Shown here piece after piece: positions 1 through 5,257 of a DNA stretch of 5,257 nt. The notes beneath the pieces are model-generated. The model worked only from the letters and a program-made list of their open reading frames with translations, did no database searches and was not told the DNA's origin. Position numbers and translations under genes: made by a program. Within the stretch, counting starts at the first letter, position 1, and each line of letters opens with the position of its first letter. Origin of the DNA: Marinospirillum sp. (GTDB lineage: Bacteria; Pseudomonadota; Gammaproteobacteria; Pseudomonadales; Halomonadaceae); contig SKOQ01000145.1 in the NCBI GenBank assembly GCA_007119985.1, positions 1 through 5,257 of the forward strand, in the 5' to 3' direction.

Positions 1-45
1 GACCTGAGGTCGCAGGAATTGAGTGCTAAGGTAACAATAGGAGAA
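1..45 (-). other. Start of the intergenic region after cbrB
   Basis: These 45 bases follow the cbrB stop codon. They hold the TGTTAC hexamer and, at 1-11, the short inverted repeat GACCT-N-AGGTC. No hairpin with a U tract is visible, so no terminator for cbrB can be placed in this stretch. In Pseudomonas the sigma-54 promoter of crcZ lies in this interval, but no -24/-12 element is visible before the window edge. Confidence 0.5.
31..36 (-). promoter_or_regulatory. Candidate CbrB half-site TGTTAC downstream of cbrB
   Basis: The minus strand reads TGTTAC 9 bases after the cbrB stop codon. As I recall, CbrB of Pseudomonas binds TGTTAC-N(12-14)-GTAACA at the crcZ promoter, which lies directly after cbrB. 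One arm is perfect here, but no GTAACA-like second arm occurs at the expected spacing before the window ends. It could be one subsite of a larger upstream activating sequence for crcZ, or a chance hexamer. Confidence 0.45.
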
Positions 46-1464
46 CTAGCGAGTCACGCTGGTTTTGCGTCGAGGAATCCCCAAACGCTGACGTCTTTCC
101 CAGAGGCATTTGCGTGAGATACCCAGCTTTTTAGCGAGTTCGGTTTCGCTCATCTGATCCTCATTCTCACGCACAAAACGGACGAAATAATCTTCAAGCG
201 AAAGGTCGTCGGCAGGGAGATGAGCTTCATCATGGCTGGATTCAGCAAAAGGGTTGGCCGCGCTACTGCTCTGTGCTGGCGCTTGGGCTGCAGGACGCAC
301 ATAACTGGCTGGGCGACTGGCGAGCTGCAAGTCTTGTGGATGCAGTAGGTGGGCATCCTCGGCCAGAATTAAGGCGCGTTCAACACGATTTTCCAGCTCA
401 CGGACGTTACCTGGCCAATTGTAATCGAGCAGGGCTTGACGCGCCGCCTTCGAGAAGCGCGGCAAAGGCTTGTTAAGGCGCTGCGCTGTCTGCTCTAAGA
501 GATGCTCGGCCAGCAGCAGGATATCCTCGCCGCGTTCAGCCAAGCAGGGCAGTTCGAGTTCGATCACGTTGAGACGATAGTAAAGATCGAGGCGGAACTT
601 GCCTTGATCGACCAGCAGTTTGATATCTCGATGGGTTGCTGCGATCAGGCGCACATCGACTTGGCGTGATTCAACAGCTCCGAGGCGGCGAATTTCACCT
701 TCTTGTAAAACACGCAGTAAGCGGGCTTGTGCATCGAGCGGGAGTTCGCCGATCTCGTCTAAGAACAGCGTGCCGCTATCGGCGGCTTCAATCAAACCTT
801 GGCGGGTGGTATTGGCACCAGTAAAGGCGCCCTTTTCGTGTCCAAAAAGCTCAGATTCAATCAGCGTTTCAGGAATGGCGGCGCAGTTCACGGAGATCAT
901 CGGACCCTTGTGACGCTGGCTGAGTTGGTGCAGGGCCTTGGCGACCAGCTCCTTTCCTGTCCCCGACTCACCTAGAATCAGCACCCGCGTATCAAAGGGT
1001 GCAATCTTTTTGATTTGGCTATAGATGGCATGCATGATTGGGCTTTCGCCAAGCATGCCGGGTATCCCTTGGGTTGAGGTCGAGATGGAGGTGGGCGCGG
1101 GTTCAACAATCGGTTGGCTGACCTGCGCGAGCAGATGGCGCACGGCACTGAGCATTTCATCGTGATCAAAAGGCTTGGCGATATAATCAACCGCGCCCAG
1201 CTTCATCGCATCGACGGCAGAGCGCAGACTGGCGTAGCTGGTCATGATCAGAACAGGAATCGATTGGCTGAGCAGCCCTGTCCCTGCTTCGCCAGGTAGG
1301 CGCAGGTCGCTGATAATCAGATTAAAATCAGCCTTGTCCAGATGTTGTTGGGCTTCGGGGACAGAGCCAGCTTCAGCAACTTCAAAGCCATTGCGCTCCA
1401 GCAAACGGCGCAGCGCCGAGCGAATAATACCCTCATCTTCAACAATCAGGATTCGTCCTGTCAT
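46..1464 (-). CDS. cbrB: CbrB: sigma-54-dependent NtrC-family response regulator
   Basis: This DNA-binding activator has 472 residues (Pseudomonas CbrB about 478). The receiver domain spans 4-113 with acidic pair E9/D10, phosphoacceptor D53, T75 and K97. The AAA+ domain (about 136-380) has Walker A GESGTGKE (165-172), the sigma-54-contacting loop GAFTGA (212-217), Walker B GTLFLDE (231-237), the arginine-finger region FRLDLYYRL (290-298) and WPGNVRELEN (350-359). An Ala/Ser/Pro-rich linker (about 383-420) leads to a Fis-type helix-turn-helix (about 440-461, ETELAKKLGISRKCLWERRQRL). All motifs needed for ATP hydrolysis and sigma-54 activation are intact. It overlaps cbrA by four bases (ATGA). 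In Pseudomonas it activates crcZ, whose RNA sequesters Hfq/Crc and relieves catabolite repression, and several amino-acid catabolic genes. Other NtrC-type regulators share the core, but the partner kinase and gene order make CbrB the best name. The receiver is shorter than in NtrC between D53 and T75. Confidence 0.95.
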   Translation of the reverse strand: MTGRILIVEDEGIIRSALRRLLERNGFEVAEAGSVPEAQQHLDKADFNLIISDLRLPGEAGTGLLSQSIPVLIMTSYASLRSAVDAMKLGAVDYIAKPFDHDEMLSAVRHLLAQVSQPIVEPAPTSISTSTQGIPGMLGESPIMHAIYSQIKKIAPFDTRVLILGESGTGKELVAKALHQLSQRHKGPMISVNCAAIPETLIESELFGHEKGAFTGANTTRQGLIEAADSGTLFLDEIGELPLDAQARLLRVLQEGEIRRLGAVESRQVDVRLIAATHRDIKLLVDQGKFRLDLYYRLNVIELELPCLAERGEDILLLAEHLLEQTAQRLNKPLPRFSKAARQALLDYNWPGNVRELENRVERALILAEDAHLLHPQDLQLASRPASYVRPAAQAPAQSSSAANPFAESSHDEAHLPADDLSLEDYFVRFVRENEDQMSETELAKKLGISRKCLWERRQRLGIPRRKTSVTR

Positions 1465-4415
1465 GCTTGCGTGTCCTCAGGTTGTTGCAAAGCCGTCACT
1501 GGCCATCGTGGAAATTGGCAGCGAAAGCAGCTGCCGGTGGCCGTGAGTGCGCTGGGTGATTCGCAGCTGATCTGGCCACCGTGTTCAGCGACAATACTAT
1601 AAACCAAAGCTAAGCCCAAGCCTGTGCCTTGGCCTGCTGCTTTAGTGGTATAGAAGGGCGTAAAGAGCTGCTCCTGCTGTTCGGGTGTGATCCCTGAGCC
1701 GTCATCATGGATCTCAATCCAAATGTGTGTCTCGCTGGCGTGGCTCGTACAGAGGATACGGCCGCCGCGTTGCGTTGCATCACGCGCGTTACTCAGTAGA
1801 TTAATCAACACCTGCTGTAACCTTTGTGGATCGCCCAAGATGAACAGATCCTGCGCGCAGAGATTACGATAGTCCCTTTCTTGCTCATGGCTGCCTAGAC
1901 GTAGTAACGCGATCGCTGCTGCCAACGTAGCGTGGAGGGAGGTCTGCTCAAAAGCCAGCTCAGGACGGCTTTTTCCCGCATGGGCAAAGCTGACCAGTGT
2001 TTGTACGATGTGATTGATGCGTTGTGTGAGCTGATGAATGGCATCGGCGGTCTCACGTACCAAGGTTGGATCTTCCGCATCATAGTGGAGGTTTTGTACC
2101 AGAGAGGAGATCCCCGTCACTGGATTGCCTATTTCATGTGCCACACCCGCTGCTAATTGGCCAATCGAGGCCAAACGCTCACGGTGTAGTAGATGATCTT
2201 CCAGTCTTTTTCGTTCAGTTTGATCCTCAATGAGCAAGACCGCTCCAGTCGAGAGTTGCTGCTCTCGACTCACTGAGGCTTTTTGCAGACTGATCCACAG
2301 AGGCTGCCCTCCCTGCTGGATCGCCATGCCATTAATCGACTCTGCTGACTGGTGGTAAAAGTCATGCAAGGGCTGACCCCAAGGCGCGGGCAAGGCTTCA
2401 AGACTCAGGCCGAGCGTATCTTCGGCAGGGAGCTGGGTGAGCTGAGCTAGTGCCGCGTTCCAGAATTGAATGTGATGATTTTGATCGAGCGTACAGACCC
2501 CGATGGGCAAGGAGTGCAAGGTTTGGCGATGGTGACGGCGCAGGGCATCGAGTTCCTTCGCCATGCCGGTGAGGTGGTTTTGATAGAGTTCGAGTTGTTC
2601 TTCTATATAGGGTAAATCACGTTGACTGGTGTTGGATTCGACCTGCCAAGGCAAATAGCGATCGGTCAGCACTTGCGCCACACTGGAGCCCATCAGACCA
2701 GAGAGATTGGCTTGGAGTTGATCGCGTAGACGCTGCATGGCAAGAGGGCGGCGATCAGTGGGTGAAAGACGGAGCTCTTTTAACGCCTGCTCAACTTCGC
2801 GTTGGGCGGTTTCCTGCCCTAAAGGAGGCGTAAGAAGTTGAACGAAATCTTCGCACTTGTGTGCGGCAACAACCCGTCTTTGCGGTCTGAGCCAGAGGTT
2901 CTGCGAGCAGAGCGCGGCGGCCTGTTTTTCTTCTTCGCTCGTTGGTGTTAGCAGGGAGAAGAGGATAAAGCAGCCGAGGTTGACCGTGATGGACAGCAGG
3001 GCAACAGGATACCAGTCATCAAATCCCTGCAATGGCAGAACCCACTCGCCCCAGCTGAGTTGATCGATACCCAGCATCAGCGGAAAGCCCAGTCCGATGC
3101 CCCAGACAAGAAATCCACCAATCAAGCCAAGGCTCAAGCCAATGCGATTCGCGCTGGGCCAATAGAGCAGGGCGAGCACGCCAGGCAAGAATTGCAGTGT
3201 CGCAATAAAAGCAGAGAGGCCCAGCGTGGCCAGATCATGCTGTTCATGTAGAACCAGATACACCAGATAAGCGGCGAAAATCAGTAGGGCGATGATGAGC
3301 CGGCGCATCCAGATCAGCCAGTAGTAGATATCCAAGCGTGCAGGCGGGCGATACAGTGGCAGTACCAGATGATTGAGCAGCATCGGTGCGAGGGCCAATG
3401 TCATGACAATCATGCTGCCACTGGCCGCGGCTAGGCCCACGATAAAAGAGACCAGTGACCAGCTATTGCCAAAAGAGAGGGTGGCATATTCGGCAGCGAG
3501 ATCACTGCCATGAGCGAGATAGGCCCAATAGATGACAGGTACAGGCAGGGCGAGCAGCAGCAAAAAAAGAGGCATGGCCCAGCTGGCTTGCAAGAGTGCT
3601 GGCTCAGAGGGGTTTTCGGCAAAAATAATATGAAAGATATGCGGCATCGCCACGGCGGTGGCAAAGAACAGCAGCAGGAGCGTGCGCCACTGGTGATCCG
3701 CTAAGGGCGTGATTGCGGCCTGGAGTTGATCTCCTTCTGCGATAAGCCACTGCTCGAGACCATCCACACCGCCAAAAACGCCCCAGAGTGCGAAGGCTCC
3801 TAGACTTAAAAAGCCGATCAGCTTGATCAGGGATTCAAAGGCAATGGCGACTAGGAGGCTTTCGTGGCGCTCGCGTAACGAGATATGGCGCGCACCAAAC
3901 AAAATAGCAAACAGGGTGATGACGGCACAGAAAACAAAAGCCAGATGATGCGGTGCAGATTCATTGGTGAGGAGAAAAATGACATCCGCGATGGCCTGTA
4001 TCTGCATGGCAAACAAAGGCATGCTGCCCAGAAGCAGACCACCGGCGACCAGCATACCAATCAGACGGCTGCGATAGCGAAAGGCAAAGAGATCGGCTAA
4101 AGAACTGAGCTGATGGGTGCGAGCTAAGCGTAATAGAGGCAGAAAAAGCAGCGGTGCCAGCACAAAGGCCGCAGAAATGCCGAGGTAATAGGTTAAAAAA
4201 GCATAGCCATAGCGTTCGGCCATGCCAAAGACACTGTAAAAAGCCCAAGCACTGGCGTACATGCCAAGAGCCAGAATATAAACCAGTGGGTGACGAACCA
4301 GCTTCTTGGGTAGCCAGCCTTTTTCAGCCACCCACGCGCAGGCAAAAAGCAGCGAGAGATAGCCAACGCCGAGCAGAAAGATCTGGGTGAGTGAAAAACT
4401 CAGCGGGCTGGTCAT
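1461..4415 (-). CDS. cbrA: CbrA: SSS-family transporter fused to sensor histidine kinase
   Basis: The protein has 984 residues, matching Pseudomonas CbrA (about 983). Residues 1-490 form an SLC5/sodium:solute symporter domain with about 13 hydrophobic segments (roughly 10-30, 43-63, 73-95, 119-139, 157-175, 187-212, 245-265, 281-301, 318-350, 370-390, 398-418, 424-447, 468-489). Residues 510-590 are a cytoplasmic linker where CbrA proteins carry the STAC domain. A probable coiled coil (602-630) and a PAS domain (about 632-730) follow. The kinase core starts near 747, with the H-box HEIGNP at His760, N-box NLLSNARDA (Asn872/Asn876), G1 DDGSGI (904-909), F-box LFTPFYTTK (917-925) and G2 GQGTGLGLA (928-936). 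There is no C-terminal receiver, so the phosphoryl group should pass directly to CbrB. In Pseudomonas CbrA responds to carbon/nitrogen balance, and its symporter part can take up histidine; the ligand here is unknown. The ATG overlaps the upstream TAA, and the TGA overlaps the cbrB ATG. Confidence 0.95.
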   Translation of the reverse strand: MTSPLSFSLTQIFLLGVGYLSLLFACAWVAEKGWLPKKLVRHPLVYILALGMYASAWAFYSVFGMAERYGYAFLTYYLGISAAFVLAPLLFLPLLRLARTHQLSSLADLFAFRYRSRLIGMLVAGGLLLGSMPLFAMQIQAIADVIFLLTNESAPHHLAFVFCAVITLFAILFGARHISLRERHESLLVAIAFESLIKLIGFLSLGAFALWGVFGGVDGLEQWLIAEGDQLQAAITPLADHQWRTLLLLFFATAVAMPHIFHIIFAENPSEPALLQASWAMPLFLLLLALPVPVIYWAYLAHGSDLAAEYATLSFGNSWSLVSFIVGLAAASGSMIVMTLALAPMLLNHLVLPLYRPPARLDIYYWLIWMRRLIIALLIFAAYLVYLVLHEQHDLATLGLSAFIATLQFLPGVLALLYWPSANRIGLSLGLIGGFLVWGIGLGFPLMLGIDQLSWGEWVLPLQGFDDWYPVALLSITVNLGCFILFSLLTPTSEEEKQAAALCSQNLWLRPQRRVVAAHKCEDFVQLLTPPLGQETAQREVEQALKELRLSPTDRRPLAMQRLRDQLQANLSGLMGSSVAQVLTDRYLPWQVESNTSQRDLPYIEEQLELYQNHLTGMAKELDALRRHHRQTLHSLPIGVCTLDQNHHIQFWNAALAQLTQLPAEDTLGLSLEALPAPWGQPLHDFYHQSAESINGMAIQQGGQPLWISLQKASVSREQQLSTGAVLLIEDQTERKRLEDHLLHRERLASIGQLAAGVAHEIGNPVTGISSLVQNLHYDAEDPTLVRETADAIHQLTQRINHIVQTLVSFAHAGKSRPELAFEQTSLHATLAAAIALLRLGSHEQERDYRNLCAQDLFILGDPQRLQQVLINLLSNARDATQRGGRILCTSHASETHIWIEIHDDGSGITPEQQEQLFTPFYTTKAAGQGTGLGLALVYSIVAEHGGQISCESPSALTATGSCFRCQFPRWPVTALQQPEDTQA
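1474..1478 (-). promoter_or_regulatory. Ribosome binding site of cbrB inside the end of cbrA
   Basis: On the minus strand GAGGA lies 9 bases before the ATG at 1464-1462, within the last codons of cbrA. With the ATGA overlap it supports this start and lets ribosomes finishing cbrA reinitiate on cbrB, helping to keep kinase and regulator in proportion. Confidence 0.6.
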
Positions 4416-4585
4416 TACAAGCGCTCAATCCGCCGCTTCTGATCGAGCCACAGTGCAGCGCCAATCAAGCCGAGCCAGATCAAATAGGGTTGGTACCAGT
4501 GGGCTTGTCCCCATTGCGGCTGCAACCAAGGCAGAAAAAAATAGCTGATCACAACCAGAATGAGGATCAATCGATAGGTGTACAT
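4415..4585 (-). CDS. cbrX: Small two-helix membrane protein upstream of CbrA (CbrX-like)
   Basis: This gene encodes 56 residues, starting at the ATG with a 5-base-spaced AAGGAG. Two hydrophobic, tryptophan/tyrosine-rich helices are visible (about residues 6-22 and 31-47), joined by a short polar turn (QPQWGQAHWYQP). The C-terminus is basic (DQKRRIERL). By the positive-inside rule both ends face the cytoplasm, with the turn in the periplasm. No catalytic motif or signal peptidase site is seen. The stop codon TAA overlaps the ATG of cbrA by one base (TAATG), and cbrA has no strong ribosome binding site of its own, so its translation probably depends on this gene. Position and size match the small ORF before cbrA in Pseudomonas, called cbrX as I recall. 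The function is unknown. The name rests on gene order, not on sequence I can compare. Confidence 0.8.
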   Translation of the reverse strand: MYTYRLILILVVISYFFLPWLQPQWGQAHWYQPYLIWLGLIGAALWLDQKRRIERL

Positions 4586-4590
4586 GGCCA

Positions 4591-4596
4591 CTCCTT
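4591..4596 (-). promoter_or_regulatory. Shine-Dalgarno that decides the start of the small membrane protein
   Basis: On the minus strand AAGGAG lies 5 bases before the ATG at 4585-4583. It is the strongest ribosome binding site in the window and points to this ATG rather than the in-frame TTG at 4615, which lies almost on the gluQ stop codon and would add ten residues with no membrane character. Confidence 0.85.
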
Positions 4597-4606
4597 GTGT
4601 CACAAG
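4594..4606. repeat. 13-bp palindrome CTTGTG-N-CACAAG between gluQ and the small gene
   Basis: The two 6-base arms are perfect inverted copies around one central base. It sits in the 31-base gap after gluQ, and on the minus strand its right arm runs into the AAGGAG ribosome binding site, sharing three bases with it. In RNA it could form at most a 5-bp stem with a 3-base loop, too weak for a terminator and lacking a U tract. It may be an operator-like site, a weak modulator of translation, or chance. Confidence 0.4.
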
Positions 4607-4616
4607 CTGCCTCAAG

Positions 4617-5257
4617 TTACCCGAGGTGCTGGTCAGGAAGCAAGGAGAAGTGTTGGCCCGTTGGTAACCTGTCTGAGCGCCAATCGGCCAGTGCCAAGGC
4701 GAGCAGTTCAGTGATCGGCAGTTGGGCCCATTCAGCGCAGACCGACTGATTCAGATAACGCAGTGCAAGGTAAAGTGTCGCGCTGGCGCGAGTTGAACAG
4801 ATGGCCGGAGCGTGATTTTGTTTGGATAACTTCTGTCCACTGGCATTGATGATCAACGGAAGATGGAGGTAGGTCGGTGGTTCTTGCTCAGGAGCCAAGG
4901 CTTGATAGAGAGCCAGCTGCCAGGGTGTGGAATCGAGCAGATCATAGCCTCGCACCAGATGCGTCATACCCGCTTCAAGATCATCGACCACCACCGCAAG
5001 CTGATAGGCCCAGTAGCCATCACGGCGTTGAATAATAGGGTCGCCTATGTCAGAGAAACAAAAGTGCTGCGGGCCTTGAAGCTGATCTTGCCACTCTAAT
5101 GGCTGAGTCTCTTCAAGGGCAAATCGCCAAGCTGGGGCTAGGTGTGTGCGGGGTGGGGGTTGGTGACGACAGTGGCCGAGATAGATGGGCTGGCCTTGGC
5201 GTTGCTTACGGGTGCAAAAACAGGGATAGGCACGCCCTTGTGCACGCAGCTGATCCA
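4617..5257 (-). CDS. gluQ: Glutamyl-Q tRNA(Asp) synthetase (GluQ-RS), 5' end cut by window edge
   Basis: This truncated glutamyl-tRNA synthetase paralogue activates glutamate and attaches it to the queuosine base at the wobble position of tRNA(Asp), a cytoplasmic tRNA modification. I translated the frame from the window edge: it is open without a stop for 212 residues to TAA at 4619-4617. The family is about 290-300 residues long, so roughly the first 85, including the HIGH-like motif, are missing. Visible signatures are the zinc motif CxC...YxxxC (CFC encoded at 5222-5214, then YLGHC at 5183-5169), the block DGYWAYQLAVVVDD (about 5027-4983), the segment THLVRGYDLLDSTP, and the KMSKS-equivalent KLSKQN at 4832-4815. 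The C-terminal anticodon-binding domain of true GltX is absent, as expected for GluQ. In Pseudomonas gluQ lies between dksA and cbrXAB, which matches the downstream genes here. The GTG at 4994 is an internal valine, not the start. The identification is secure. Confidence 0.95.
   Translation of the reverse strand, partial: DQLRAQGRAYPCFCTRKQRQGQPIYLGHCRHQPPPRTHLAPAWRFALEETQPLEWQDQLQGPQHFCFSDIGDPIIQRRDGYWAYQLAVVVDDLEAGMTHLVRGYDLLDSTPWQLALYQALAPEQEPPTYLHLPLIINASGQKLSKQNHAPAICSTRASATLYLALRYLNQSVCAEWAQLPITELLALALADWRSDRLPTGQHFSLLPDQHLG

Noticed and set aside
620..913. 97-codon plus-strand open frame antisense to the AAA+ part of cbrB
   Set aside because: It mirrors the conserved Walker A to sensor region of cbrB. 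There is no independent evidence of coding.
1244..1546. 100-codon plus-strand open frame antisense to the cbrA/cbrB junction
   Set aside because: The product is Arg/Ser-rich without a domain, and the opposite strand holds two intact genes with full motif sets.
2130..2143. TGGCAC on the minus strand inside cbrA as a sigma-54 promoter for cbrB
   Set aside because: The -12 position does not match TTGC, and the bases encode the conserved H-box region of the kinase.
4415..4615. TTG start that would lengthen the small membrane protein to 66 residues
   Set aside because: The internal ATG at 4585 has an ideally spaced AAGGAG, while the TTG lies next to the gluQ stop and adds a non-hydrophobic stretch.
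4683..4696. TGGCAC on the minus strand as a sigma-54 -24 element before the cbr operon
   Set aside because: The -12 part is missing: GATT stands where TTGC is needed. It lies in gluQ codons for LALADW.
4391..4714. 107-codon open frame on the plus strand across the small gene and the end of gluQ
   Set aside because: It is antisense to well-supported genes, its product has no recognisable domain, and it is explained as a shadow of the coding strand.
5148..5164. G-rich run on the plus strand as a G-quadruplex
   Set aside because: There are only two long G runs and a short GG. The bases are explained by proline codons in gluQ.

Overview
All genes in this window lie on the minus strand, so they are read from high to low coordinates: the 3' part of gluQ (window edge to 4617), a 56-residue membrane protein (4585-4415, cbrX-like), a 984-residue transporter-histidine kinase fusion (4415-1461, cbrA) and an NtrC-type response regulator (1464-46, cbrB). 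The last 45 bases (45-1) are the start of the intergenic region downstream of cbrB. The order gluQ - small ORF - cbrA - cbrB is the arrangement known from Pseudomonas, where dksA precedes gluQ, and the sRNA gene crcZ and pcnB follow cbrB. The window therefore comes from a gammaproteobacterium of the Pseudomonadales/Oceanospirillales type. Base composition looks fairly balanced (not computed), without the strong GC bias at third positions of most Pseudomonas, so a relative such as an Oceanospirillales marine or halophilic genus seems more likely. The species cannot be named from this sequence.

Layout: gluQ ends with TAA, and a gap of 31 bases carries a strong Shine-Dalgarno (AAGGAG) and a 13-bp near-palindrome. 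The three cbr genes are then linked by stop/start overlaps, TAATG between the small gene and cbrA and ATGA between cbrA and cbrB. They leave no room for internal terminators and are almost surely one translationally coupled unit. No convincing sigma-70 or sigma-54 promoter was found in the part of gluQ or the gap that is visible.

Working together: CbrA joins a complete-looking 13-helix SLC5/SSS transporter domain to a linker (probably STAC), a PAS domain and an HPK core with His760. CbrB has a receiver with Asp53, a sigma-54-activating AAA+ domain with an intact GAFTGA loop, and a Fis-type HTH. In Pseudomonas this pair senses carbon/nitrogen balance and switches on the Crc/Hfq-antagonising sRNA CrcZ from a sigma-54 promoter just after cbrB. 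A perfect TGTTAC, the known CbrB half-site, lies 9 bases beyond the cbrB stop codon. This suggests that the cbrB-crcZ circuit is kept here, but the promoter itself is outside the window.

I see no entirely new system. The most worthwhile leads are the small membrane protein paired with a transporter-kinase, the CbrB half-site after cbrB, the shortened receiver domain of CbrB, and the palindrome overlapping the ribosome binding site that opens the operon.
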